Of a DNA stretch of 64,000 nucleotides, positions 1 through 8,274 are shown piece by piece. The notes beneath the pieces are model-generated. The model was not told the DNA's origin. It searched no databases and worked only from the letters and a program-made list of their open reading frames with translations. Made by a program: the position numbers and the translations under genes. Positions within the stretch are counted from its first letter, which is position 1; each line of letters opens with the position of its first letter. The DNA is from Nioella sp965215655 (GTDB lineage: Bacteria; Pseudomonadota; Alphaproteobacteria; Rhodobacterales; Rhodobacteraceae): NCBI RefSeq assembly GCF_965215655.1, contig NZ_OZ244111.1:1984001-2048000 (forward strand). Direction: 5' to 3'.

Positions 1-2
1 TC

Positions 3-764
3 AACCGCGAGGACACGATTGTCATTTGCGGCGGCATCGACGTGCAGAAGGCCACCACCAAGAAGCTGATCAACTGGCTGCGCCGCGAGGCCCGGCGCGG
101 GGTGACCATTGCGGCGCTTTGCACCGGGGCCTATGCCATGGGCAAGGCCGGGCTGCTCGATGGCAAGCGGGCCACGATCCACTGGGAAAACCAGGACAGC
201 TTTTCCGAGGAATTCGAAGAGGTGAAGCTGACCAAATCGGTCTTCGTGATTGATGGCAACCGGATGACCACGGCGGGCGGGACGGCCTCGATCGACCTTA
301 TGCTGACGATCGTGGCCAATGACCATGGCGAGGAATTGGCCAGTCAGATCGCCGATCAGCAGATCTACACCTCTATCCGCACCGACCAGGACTCGCAGCG
401 CCTGTCGATCCCGACCCGGATCGGCGTGCGACATCCCAAACTGAGCCAGGTCATCCGGATGATGGAACAGAACCTGGAGGAACCAATCAGCCCGTCAACC
501 CTTGCCCACGAGGTCGGCATGTCGACGCGGCAGCTGGAACGGCTGTTCCGCCGGTATCTGAACCGAAGCCCCAAGCGCTATTACATGGAACTGCGCCTGC
601 AAAAGGCGCGCAACCTGTTGATGCAGACGGATATGAGCGTGATCAACGTGGCGCTGTCCTGCGGCTTTGCCTCGCCTTCGCATTTTTCCAAATGCTACCG
701 CGCGCATTACGACACTACGCCCTACCGCGAACGCGGGGCGCAATCGACGCGGGTGAAAGACTGA
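3..764 (+). CDS. GlxA/GbdR-like AraC-family transcriptional regulator (5' truncated by window)
   Basis: The reading frame is open from the first bases, so the true start lies outside the window. The N-terminal part belongs to the DJ-1/PfpI-like amidotransferase fold of GlxA regulators: it has the nucleophile-elbow region CTGAYAMGKAGLLDG and a following ATIHWE stretch. The last 100 or so residues form a double helix-turn-helix AraC domain (LAHEVGMSTRQLERLFRRYL, then VALSCGFASPSHFSKCYR). The resemblance is to the GbdR/ArgR/CdhR group, which respond to quaternary amines or amino acids. The ligand and targets cannot be read from the sequence. It runs towards the glnE cluster and stops 4 bases before the convergent 88-aa ORF. 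Confidence 0.88.
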   Translation, partial: NREDTIVICGGIDVQKATTKKLINWLRREARRGVTIAALCTGAYAMGKAGLLDGKRATIHWENQDSFSEEFEEVKLTKSVFVIDGNRMTTAGGTASIDLMLTIVANDHGEELASQIADQQIYTSIRTDQDSQRLSIPTRIGVRHPKLSQVIRMMEQNLEEPISPSTLAHEVGMSTRQLERLFRRYLNRSPKRYYMELRLQKARNLLMQTDMSVINVALSCGFASPSHFSKCYRAHYDTTPYRERGAQSTRVKD

Positions 765-768
765 TCGC

Positions 769-1035
769 TCAGCCCTGCCCGACCCGTCCGGCACGCCCGC
801 CCCTGCGTTTTGCAGCGGGGGGATTGGCCAATCCCTGTTCGAGGACTGCCGTCATCGGATGATCCGGCGCATCGGTCCGGTAGCGGTCCAGCAGCGTCCG
901 GATATGCGGCAGCGGGTCGGGGTCCGTGAGGCTCAGCGCCCAATCCATGAAGATCGAGCGGCATTCGCCATTGGTGATTCCCTCGATCCGGTAGGCTTCC
1001 CGGATCAGGTTCTTGGGGTCGCTTGCATCTTTCAT
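769..1035 (-). CDS. conserved-looking 88-aa protein coupled to glnE
   Basis: The start codon overlaps the glnE stop (ATGA, 1032-1035), so translation is probably coupled to glnE. The product is 88 aa, soluble, with no signal peptide or membrane segment. The N-terminal two thirds are acidic and look helical. The C-terminal tail is basic and Gly/Arg-rich (KRRGGRAGR) and could touch nucleic acid. I do not recognise the family. Tight coupling to glnE is the main reason to believe the gene is real. A role in nitrogen control would be a guess from position only. Confidence 0.6.
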   Translation of the reverse strand: MKDASDPKNLIREAYRIEGITNGECRSIFMDWALSLTDPDPLPHIRTLLDRYRTDAPDHPMTAVLEQGLANPPAAKRRGGRAGRVGQG

Positions 1036-3830
1036 CGGGCTTCCTCCCTGCGTGGCGGATGGGCCAGCGCTGCGTTGATGATAGCCTCACAACGGGCACG
1101 CAGGCTCTCGGCTTTCGCGGCCAATTCAGCGCCGTCTGCGACACCGGCTTCGCGGGCGATAAAGCTGCGCCCGCCCGATCCGATTTCGTCCAGATCCAGA
1201 CGGCGGTCGGTCAAGAGCCGCGTGGCGTGATTCAGGCGGCCATAGAGGTGATGGGCCGCAGCAAGGGTGCGCGCGTCATCCGCACTGATCCAGCCGATGG
1301 ACACGCCCGCCTCCAACTGGCCCTCCACGTCGCGGGCGGGCACACCGGCAATCAGCGCGGCGGTTTCGGCCAGCAGTTCCACGTCCTTCATCCGTCCGGG
1401 GCCTTCCTTGGCATCCAGCCCCTCGCCCACACGCCCCGCCGCCGCAAGCCGGTCGCGCATGTCCTGCGCATCCGCGACGATCTTCACCGGATCGCGCGGC
1501 GTGGTCAGAACCTCCATCCGGATCGCCTCGATATCGGCGCAGAGGCTGGCATCGCCGGCCGCGGGCCGCGCGCGGGTCAGCGCCAGATGCTCCCAAGTCC
1601 AGGCCTCGGTCATCTGGTAATGGCGGAAGCCTTCGAGCGCCGTCGCCACCGGCCCCTGACGGCCAGAGGGGCGCAGGCGCATATCCACGTCATAGAGCTT
1701 ACCCTCGCCCGTCGGCGCGGTCAGGGCGGTGATCAGCGTCTTGGTCGCCTTGGCAAACCAGCCGCGCGGGTCGAGCGGGCGGCGCCCGTCCGTGAACTCC
1801 ACATCGCCTGGATCGTAGATCACCAGAAGGTCGAGGTCAGACCCCGCCGTCAGCCGCCCGGCCCCAAGGCTGCCCATGGCCACAACCGCGCCACCGCGAC
1901 CGGGGGCTGGCCCATGACGGCGCGCGACCTCGTCGCAGACGCGCGGCCAGAGCGCCCGCAGGATCACTTGCGCCAGCATGGAATACTCTGCGCCTGCTTC
2001 CTCGGCATGAATCAGCCCACGCAGATGATGCACGCCAACGCGGAAATGCCATTCCTTCAGCCAGCGGCGGGCGGTGTTCAGAACGCCTTCGTAATCCTGC
2101 CCCTCAAGCTGCGCCTCCAGATGCGCCGAAAGGGTGTCCCGATCCGGCCAGCCCGCAAAGAAATCTCCACCGATCACCGCGTCCAGAACCCCGGAATTGC
2201 GCGACAGGTAACGCGAAAGGCCGGGGGCGGTGCCGCAGATATCCACAATCAGATCGACAAGCGGCGGGTTGGCCTCGAACAGCGAGAAGAGCTGCACCCC
2301 GGCAGGCAGGCCCCTGAGAAACCCGTCAAAGTTGCCAAGCGCCTCTTCGGGGCGAGGGGTGGCGGCGAAGCGGGCCAGCAGATCGGGCTTCAACCGGGCA
2401 AAGATCGCCTGCCCCCGCGCTGATCGCAACGCCGGATACCCGGGCCAGCGGGCGACGATTTCCTCGGCGGTTTCGGACAGGTCCGGCAGGTCGGTTTCGG
2501 CTTTCTCGGGCTTGAAGAACGGTTCGCAAAGCCGGTCAACCTCAGCCAGCCGGTCGCGCAGCACTGTGCGAAAGGCTATTGTATCGTCCTCACCACAGAA
2601 CCGCGCCAGCCGCTCGATCCCTTCATCCGAGTTGGGCAGCAAATGGGTTTGCGCGTCATTGATCATCTGAACGCGGTGTTCGATCTCTCTATGCAGGCGA
2701 TAATGCCGGGTCAGCCGGTCGCGCACATCCGCCTCGATCCAGCCCTTCTCGGCCAAAGCCGCCAAAGCCGGAACCGTGCCGCGGCAGCGCAGGTCCGGGT
2801 CGCGCCCGCCGGACACGATCTGCCGGGTCTGGGCAAAGAACTCGATCTCTCGGATGCCTCCCGCGCCAAGCTTCATATTGTGGCCTTCCAGCGTGATCGG
2901 CCCATGCAGCCCCTTGTGACGGCGAATCTTCTCGCGCATCTCGTGGGTGTCCTGAATGGCGGCAAAATCCAGGTGCTTGCGCCAGACGAACGGGGTGAGG
3001 GTGTTCAGAAACCGCTCCCCCGCCGCGATATCCCCCGCGCAGGGCCGGGCCTTGATATAGGCCGCGCGTTCCCAGTTGCGGCCCTCGGCCTCGTAGTAGC
3101 GTTCGGCGGCGGCCATCGAGATACAGACGGGCGTGACAGATGCATCCGGGCGCAACCGTAGATCGGTGCGGAAGACATAGCCATCGCGGGTCACATCTGC
3201 GAGGGCAGAGGTCATGCGGCGGGTCACCTTGATGAAGCTTGCCCGTGCCTCCATCTCATCGCCCGGCTCAAACCGGGTTTCGTCGAACAACACGATGAGG
3301 TCGATATCGGACGAGTAATTCAGCTCGCCCGCGCCCATCTTGCCCATGGCCAGCGCCACCATGCCCGCGCCTGTTTCCGCGTCTTCTTCGGTCATGCCGG
3401 GGATCTTGCCACGCCGCGCCTCCGCCGCGACCAGCCGCCGAATGGCCACATCAACGGCGGCATCGGCGAAATCAGTGAGCAAGCCGGTCACCTGTTCCAG
3501 AGGCCAGACGCCCCCCAGATCAGCCAGTGCGGCATAGAGCGCCACGCGGCGTTTCAGCCGACGCAGCTCGGGGGCCAGATCACTCGCGCCTATGGTGCCC
3601 GTGTCCAGCAACAGTCCCCGGCGCACTTCCTCCGGGTCCTGTGTCAGCGCCTCGGACAGCCAGTTCTTTTCCTTGCCAATGAGGCTGAGCAGGTAAGGGC
3701 TGCACCCCCCTGTTCCCTCGATCAACGGGCGCAGCTCGGGGGTCAGATCGGGCAGATGCGCCAAGGCGTCGGCCCCGCGATCGGGGTCGAAGGGAATGGG
3801 ATGACGGGTCAGGCGGGATGCAAAGCTCAT
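1032..3830 (-). CDS. glnE: bifunctional glutamine synthetase adenylyltransferase/deadenylase
   Basis: The 932-aa product controls glutamine synthetase by adding AMP to, or removing it from, its regulatory tyrosine, in response to PII proteins and glutamine. Both nucleotidyltransferase halves are visible. The first has MGKMGAGELNYSSDIDLIV at about residues 165-185, and the second has MGSLGAGRLTAGSDLDLLV near residue 660; each carries the G-S...D-x-D metal-binding signature. Length matches the family. The frame stays open upstream to 4553, but the family N-terminus (MSFASRLTRHP) fits the ATG at 3830, and the extension would run antisense through the ybaK gene. It is divergent from ybaK across 93 bases. 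Confidence 0.95.
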   Translation of the reverse strand: MSFASRLTRHPIPFDPDRGADALAHLPDLTPELRPLIEGTGGCSPYLLSLIGKEKNWLSEALTQDPEEVRRGLLLDTGTIGASDLAPELRRLKRRVALYAALADLGGVWPLEQVTGLLTDFADAAVDVAIRRLVAAEARRGKIPGMTEEDAETGAGMVALAMGKMGAGELNYSSDIDLIVLFDETRFEPGDEMEARASFIKVTRRMTSALADVTRDGYVFRTDLRLRPDASVTPVCISMAAAERYYEAEGRNWERAAYIKARPCAGDIAAGERFLNTLTPFVWRKHLDFAAIQDTHEMREKIRRHKGLHGPITLEGHNMKLGAGGIREIEFFAQTRQIVSGGRDPDLRCRGTVPALAALAEKGWIEADVRDRLTRHYRLHREIEHRVQMINDAQTHLLPNSDEGIERLARFCGEDDTIAFRTVLRDRLAEVDRLCEPFFKPEKAETDLPDLSETAEEIVARWPGYPALRSARGQAIFARLKPDLLARFAATPRPEEALGNFDGFLRGLPAGVQLFSLFEANPPLVDLIVDICGTAPGLSRYLSRNSGVLDAVIGGDFFAGWPDRDTLSAHLEAQLEGQDYEGVLNTARRWLKEWHFRVGVHHLRGLIHAEEAGAEYSMLAQVILRALWPRVCDEVARRHGPAPGRGGAVVAMGSLGAGRLTAGSDLDLLVIYDPGDVEFTDGRRPLDPRGWFAKATKTLITALTAPTGEGKLYDVDMRLRPSGRQGPVATALEGFRHYQMTEAWTWEHLALTRARPAAGDASLCADIEAIRMEVLTTPRDPVKIVADAQDMRDRLAAAGRVGEGLDAKEGPGRMKDVELLAETAALIAGVPARDVEGQLEAGVSIGWISADDARTLAAAHHLYGRLNHATRLLTDRRLDLDEIGSGGRSFIAREAGVADGAELAAKAESLRARCEAIINAALAHPPRREEAR

Positions 3831-3923
3831 GGCCCCTGTGATGGCGGGCGGCTTCGGTTTCGTCAATTGCTTGCACGTCGCAGGGGGACCGGGCAACAAG
3901 GGGCCGGAACAGGAGAGACGGAT

Positions 3924-4394
3924 ATGAGCAAGAGCCTCAAGCGCGTGGTCAGGGCATTGCAAGAGGCCGGGCTGGCCGCCGATGTGATGGAAATGGATGG
4001 CAGCACACGCACGGCTGCGGAAGCGGCGGATCAGGCGGGATGCGAGATCGACCAGATCTGCAAGTCGGTCATCTTCCGTGGGGAAGACAGCGGCGCGGCG
4101 CTTCTGTTCATCACGGCTGGCGGCAATCAGGTGGATGCGGCCAAGGCCAGCGCTTTGGCCGGCGAACCGCTTGGCAAGGCCGATGCGGCCTTGATCCGGG
4201 CGCAGACGGGTTTTGCCATTGGGGGCGTGGCCCCCGTGGGTCACCTGAACCCGATCCGGGCGTGGTTCGATCCTCGCTTGTCCGATTTTTCCCAGGTCTA
4301 CGCGGCGGCGGGCACCCCGCGCCATATCGTGCCCGTCGCACCCGCTGACCTCTTGCGCCTGACCGAAGCTGTCATGGCGGATTTCACAGCCTAG
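3924..4394 (+). CDS. YbaK/EbsC-family aminoacyl-tRNA deacylase
   Basis: The 156-aa single-domain protein has the YbaK/ProX fold, which hydrolyses mischarged tRNA (typically Cys-tRNA(Pro) or Ala-tRNA(Pro)). Family hallmarks are the central KSVIFRG strand, the AGGNQVD turn and the GFAIGGVAPVGH segment that lines the active site. The start is supported by an AGGAGAG ribosome-binding site at 3911-3917, six bases before ATG 3924. Its stop codon interlocks with that of the convergent lpxB (4391-4394), leaving no room for a terminator. Substrate specificity within the family cannot be decided here. Confidence 0.9.
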   Translation: MSKSLKRVVRALQEAGLAADVMEMDGSTRTAAEAADQAGCEIDQICKSVIFRGEDSGAALLFITAGGNQVDAAKASALAGEPLGKADAALIRAQTGFAIGGVAPVGHLNPIRAWFDPRLSDFSQVYAAAGTPRHIVPVAPADLLRLTEAVMADFTA

Positions 4395-5560
4395 AGATGC
4401 GCCAGAACGGACCGGGCCGCGCGCAGGCCCGGTGACTCGCCCCCTGCCCCGATGCGGTCCATCGTCAGGGCCATTGCCTCGATCTGCGCCGCGCGCGTGC
4501 CTGTGTCGGTCAGCAGCTTCTCCAGCGCCGGAACGATCAGCTCGGGGCGGCAATCCGGTGATAGGAAGTCGGGCACATGGCGGGTGTCGGACACCAGATT
4601 GACCAGCGTCACCGTGTCGATCAGCGCCGCGCGTTTCATCAGGAAGAACGACAACCGGTTCATGTCATAGGCCACGACCATTGGCGTTGCATTGGCGGCC
4701 AGTTCCAGCGACACAGTCCCGGAGGCCGCAAGCGCCACGTCAGCGGCGCGGAAGGCCGCGCGCTTGTCGGTGGCGTAGCTGTCGGGGGCGTCGCTCGGGT
4801 CCAGCAGGATCGGCCTGATAGTCCAGCTTTCAAGGGCTTCCCGCAAAGCCGGTGCCACATGGGCCACCGTCGGCAATACAGCCTGCACCCCCGGCACACG
4901 CGCCGAAAGCTGCGCCAGAACCTCGCCGAAGACCGGGGCCAGCCGCGCGACCTCGCTGCGCCGCGATCCGGGCAGCATCAACAGCAAGGGCGCGTCAGGG
5001 GCGATGTCGTAACGGGCGCGGAAGGCGGCGGCCTCGGCCTCACTCGCCACCGGCTCGTTCACCACCGGATGGCCGACGAAATCGCAGGTCATGCCTGCGG
5101 CCTCCATATAGGGCGGCTCGAAGGGCAGCAGGGCCAGCACGTGATCCACATGCCGCGCCATCTTGGCCGCGCGACCCGGTCGCCACGCCCAGACCGACGG
5201 CGCGACGTAATGCATGGTGCGGATATGCGGCGCAGCCTCGCGCACCTGACGGGCCACGCGCAGGCAGAAATCGGGGCTGTCGATGGTGATCAGCGCAGCG
5301 GGGTTCAGCGCCACGATCGCCTCTGCCGCCTGCCGTTTCAGTGCAAAGAGATGGCGCAGCTTGGGCAGCACCTCTGCAATGCCCATGACCGCCAGTTCCT
5401 CCATCGGGAACAGGCTGTCCAACCCCTCGGCCTGCATCAGTGGCCCGCCGACCCCGTGAAAAATTACGTCCGGGTGAAGCTCTTTGACCCCCCGCATCAG
5501 TGCGGCCCCTAGCCTGTCGCCGGACGTCTCTCCCGCAATCACGAAGAGCGTTAAGGTCAT
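4391..5560 (-). CDS. lpxB: lipid-A-disaccharide synthase
   Basis: The 389-aa GT19 glycosyltransferase condenses UDP-2,3-diacylglucosamine with lipid X to give the lipid A disaccharide at the inner face of the cytoplasmic membrane. The N-terminal ETSGDRLGAALM and the later LLMLPGSRRSEV motif are typical of the family. The ATG at 5560 overlaps the lpxI stop (ATGA), so coupling decides the start; the frame would also allow a start four codons earlier. It is the last gene of the envelope block. Confidence 0.95.
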   Translation of the reverse strand: MTLTLFVIAGETSGDRLGAALMRGVKELHPDVIFHGVGGPLMQAEGLDSLFPMEELAVMGIAEVLPKLRHLFALKRQAAEAIVALNPAALITIDSPDFCLRVARQVREAAPHIRTMHYVAPSVWAWRPGRAAKMARHVDHVLALLPFEPPYMEAAGMTCDFVGHPVVNEPVASEAEAAAFRARYDIAPDAPLLLMLPGSRRSEVARLAPVFGEVLAQLSARVPGVQAVLPTVAHVAPALREALESWTIRPILLDPSDAPDSYATDKRAAFRAADVALAASGTVSLELAANATPMVVAYDMNRLSFFLMKRAALIDTVTLVNLVSDTRHVPDFLSPDCRPELIVPALEKLLTDTGTRAAQIEAMALTMDRIGAGGESPGLRAARSVLAHL

Positions 5561-6339
5561 GGCGCGGCCCAAAGCGCGATGCCGGACGCCTCACAGGCCG
5601 TTTCCACCGCGTCGCGATCCAGGATCAGAACCGATCCGGCGGCGATCTCTATCCCGGACAGCCCGGCCTCTGCGGCCTTCATCACGGTCGAGGGGCCGAT
5701 AACGGGCGTGTCCATGCGCAGATCCTGCCCCGGCTTTGGCCGCTTGACCAGCACCCCGCCCGAACCGGGCAGCGACATGCCGACAAAGCGCAACATGGCA
5801 TCGGTGCCCTGCAGCGTTTCAATGCCGATGACCTGACCCTTTGCCGCAACAGCGCCCTGCCCCACATCCAGCGGTCCGAGCGCCTCCAGAACGGACCGGG
5901 CCCGCGCGGCATCGCGCAGTTGCGCGTCCGACGCGTCGCCGCTGATCGGACCTTCCGCCGCCACAAGATCGGGGCGCAGGTCCAGTGCCCCCACCACGCG
6001 AAACCCCTGTTCCTCGAAGATTGCTGCAATGGTGCGCAGAAGCGTATCGTCCCCCTGCGCCATCGCCCCGGCCACGCGCGGCATCAGCGCCATGGTTTCC
6101 GGGTCCATCACCGAGGGATCGAAGGCCGGACGACTGAGCGCCCCGGCAAAGGCCAGTTCCTCGACGCCCGCCGCGCGCAGATCCGCGAACAGCGCCCCGA
6201 ACTGTTCGAACCGCGCCGGGATGTCGGGCGCGTCGAGCGGTTCGCCTTCGACGCCAGCCAAGCGCACGACATGGGCGGACCCCGCCTGTAACAGCAGCCC
6301 CGGTAGCGCACCCGATCCTGCGATGATTGCCCGCGCCAC
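5557..6339 (-). CDS. lpxI: UDP-2,3-diacylglucosamine pyrophosphatase, LpxI type
   Basis: The 260-aa product is of the DUF1009/LpxI family. This family makes lipid X from UDP-2,3-diacylglucosamine in organisms that lack LpxH, attacking the alpha phosphate. The N-terminal AIIAGSGALPGLL and the C-terminal half with VLVKRPKPGQDLRMDTPVIG and GIEIAAGSVLILDRD are characteristic. It begins with GTG (6337-6339), five bases after the lpxA stop, and overlaps lpxB by four bases. Its position between lpxA and lpxB is the usual alphaproteobacterial arrangement. Confidence 0.93.
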   Translation of the reverse strand: MARAIIAGSGALPGLLLQAGSAHVVRLAGVEGEPLDAPDIPARFEQFGALFADLRAAGVEELAFAGALSRPAFDPSVMDPETMALMPRVAGAMAQGDDTLLRTIAAIFEEQGFRVVGALDLRPDLVAAEGPISGDASDAQLRDAARARSVLEALGPLDVGQGAVAAKGQVIGIETLQGTDAMLRFVGMSLPGSGGVLVKRPKPGQDLRMDTPVIGPSTVMKAAEAGLSGIEIAAGSVLILDRDAVETACEASGIALWAAP

Positions 6340-6344
6340 GCCGA

Positions 6345-7145
6345 TTACCTCGGCGTCAGGAAAGACCGGTCGGTCTGACCCATGATGAATTCGACGATCT
6401 GGATGACATGGGGCGAGTCCGGGTTGTCCTCTGACAGCCGCCGGGCGCGATCCATGAAGGTGCCCTCGCCCTGCGCCAGTTGCTGGAAGGCCGCGCGCAG
6501 CGCGGTGATCTCGGCCCTATCGACGCCCCGGCGTTTCAGGCCGACAAGGTTCAGCCCGTCCAGTTCCCCGCGCGGGCCTTGCACCAGCCCATGGGGGATC
6601 ACGTCATTCGTGACCATGCTGAGCGCGCCGATGATGGCGCCCTTGCCGATCCGCACCCACTGGTGAATGCCACAGAGCCCGCCGATGATCACGTCATCCT
6701 CGATCACGCAATGGCCCGCAACGGCGGCGGAGTTCACCACAATCACCCGGTCCCCCACCTGGGCGTCATGGGCAATGTGGCAGCCCGCCATGAACAGCCC
6801 GTCATCCCCGATCCGCGTGATGCCGCCACCGCCCTCGGTGCCGCAATTCATCGTCACATGCTCGCGGATGCGGTTGCGCCGGCCGATGATCAGCCGGGTA
6901 TTCTCGCCCTTGAATTTCAGATCCTGCGGGATCTCTCCGATCACGGCGAAAGAAAAGACAGTGGTCTCATCCCCGATCTCGGTCTGGCCGGTCACGACGA
7001 CATGGGGTTTCAGCACCACGCCACGCCCCAGAACAGCTTGCGAGCCGACCACGCAGAACGGGCCGATCTGGCAATCGGGCCCGATACTGGCACCCGGTTC
7101 GATCACGGCCGAGCTGTGAATCTCGGCACTGGCATCAATGGCCAT
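6345..7145 (-). CDS. lpxA: acyl-ACP--UDP-N-acetylglucosamine O-acyltransferase
   Basis: The 266-aa product catalyses the first step of lipid A synthesis, moving a 3-hydroxyacyl chain from ACP to UDP-GlcNAc. The N-terminal two thirds are imperfect hexapeptide repeats of a left-handed beta helix (for example EPGASIGPDCQIGPFCVVG). The catalytic histidine is His126 in GCHIAHDAQVGD. A C-terminal helical region follows from about residue 190. The gene starts 11 bases after fabZ. Confidence 0.96.
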   Translation of the reverse strand: MAIDASAEIHSSAVIEPGASIGPDCQIGPFCVVGSQAVLGRGVVLKPHVVVTGQTEIGDETTVFSFAVIGEIPQDLKFKGENTRLIIGRRNRIREHVTMNCGTEGGGGITRIGDDGLFMAGCHIAHDAQVGDRVIVVNSAAVAGHCVIEDDVIIGGLCGIHQWVRIGKGAIIGALSMVTNDVIPHGLVQGPRGELDGLNLVGLKRRGVDRAEITALRAAFQQLAQGEGTFMDRARRLSEDNPDSPHVIQIVEFIMGQTDRSFLTPR

Positions 7146-7156
7146 GGGACGCTCTC

Positions 7157-7621
7157 CTAGGCGGGCAGATCCATCATCGCGGTAAATTCGGCCTCACAGG
7201 CCAATTCGCCCTCGACCTCGGCGCGGCCCGAGAATTTCCAGACCTTGCCGCCGGGCTTGCCGCGAATGACCGAGACATGCAGTTCCAGCACGTCGCCGGG
7301 GCCCACCTTGCGGCGAAACTTCACCCCGTCGATGCCCATGAAATAGACCAGCATGTTCTTGTCAGCGAGGTCGGCGGACACACCCACCATGATCGCCGCG
7401 GCCTGCGCCATCGCTTCGATGATCGTGACGCCCGGCATGATCGGCACACCGGGAAAATGGCCCTGAAAATGCGGCTCGTTCATGGTGACGTTCTTGATGC
7501 CCACGGCGCTTTTGAACGGAACGATGTCGCGCACTTTGTCCACCAGAAGGAACGGGTAGCGATGCGGGATGATCCGCTGGATCAGGTCGATATCGGCGGT
7601 GGTGGGCGTGTCGGCCGTCAT
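7157..7621 (-). CDS. fabZ: 3-hydroxyacyl-ACP dehydratase
   Basis: The 154-aa hot-dog-fold dehydratase acts in fatty acid elongation. The N-terminal IPHRYPFLLVDKV and the catalytic block with His55 (GHFPGVPIMPG) and Glu69 (IIEAMAQ) are intact. A longer frame reaches 7663, but the family start fits ATG 7621. It shares an operon with lpxA, which uses its 3-hydroxyacyl-ACP substrate. In many Proteobacteria lpxD sits directly before fabZ; here the 68 bases upstream lead straight to ompH. Confidence 0.95.
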   Translation of the reverse strand: MTADTPTTADIDLIQRIIPHRYPFLLVDKVRDIVPFKSAVGIKNVTMNEPHFQGHFPGVPIMPGVTIIEAMAQAAAIMVGVSADLADKNMLVYFMGIDGVKFRRKVGPGDVLELHVSVIRGKPGGKVWKFSGRAEVEGELACEAEFTAMMDLPA

Positions 7622-7689
7622 GGGGCTGCGATCCTTCTTGTTTACCTGTCTTGGTGGTAGCAATTCGGGCCGGGGCCGACAAGCAGCGC

Positions 7690-8265
7690 TTACGGGGCGC
7701 TTGAGTTGACCTGGTCGAGGATCGGCTCTTCTCCGCCATCGCCAAGCTCGGCATTGACGCGTTGTAGCGCCATATCCGTGACATCACCGCCTTCGGCCAC
7801 ATAGATGACCACGCGCGAATCAAGTACCGCTGCTGCGCCGATATCGTTGAGCAGACCGCTCAGAATGGGGGTGATCAGTTCGAAGAAGAGCTGCTCTGCC
7901 CCGTCGGCCTGTGCCCGAAGACGGCGCAGACGTTCGGCCTGAACCGCGCGGATTTCCTCGGCCCGCCTGTCGAAATCCTCGGCCAGCGGGCGGAATTCCT
8001 CGGCACTCATGGTGGCACGCTGTTCGGTCAGGGATTGCTCTTCTTCCAAAAGCGCCGTTTCCAGTTCGCGGTTCTGGCGCGACAGGGCGCTAGAGGCCTC
8101 CGCCAGTTCTTCCTGGACGCGCTGCCCAAAGAGAGAGTCCGAGAACAGCCGCTCCTGATTGAGAATGACGATTGGCGGCCCGTCGATCCTGCCAATGGAC
8201 AGCGGCTGTGCGAAAGCTGGCCCGGAAAGGGCCAGCAAGGCAAGACTTATCAGGATCAGGCGCAT
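7690..8265 (-). CDS. OmpH/Skp-family periplasmic chaperone
   Basis: The 191-aa exported protein has a cleavable signal peptide (hydrophobic residues 3-16, cleavage after AFAQ or nearby). The middle, residues about 45-125, is Glu/Arg/Gln-rich and should form the long coiled-coil tentacles of Skp. The C-terminal strand VAEGGDVTDMALQRVN closes the body, as in OmpH proteins. Skp holds unfolded outer-membrane proteins for BamA, encoded directly upstream with a nine-base gap. The acidic C-terminal tail is longer than in E. coli Skp. Confidence 0.87.
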   Translation of the reverse strand: MRLILISLALLALSGPAFAQPLSIGRIDGPPIVILNQERLFSDSLFGQRVQEELAEASSALSRQNRELETALLEEEQSLTEQRATMSAEEFRPLAEDFDRRAEEIRAVQAERLRRLRAQADGAEQLFFELITPILSGLLNDIGAAAVLDSRVVIYVAEGGDVTDMALQRVNAELGDGGEEPILDQVNSSAP

Positions 8266-8274
8266 GGCCTGGCT

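Noticed and set aside
1023..2423. Long plus-strand frame (466 codons) opposite glnE
   Set aside because: It is antisense to glnE with no recognisable domain and low-complexity basic composition typical of GC-rich shadow frames.
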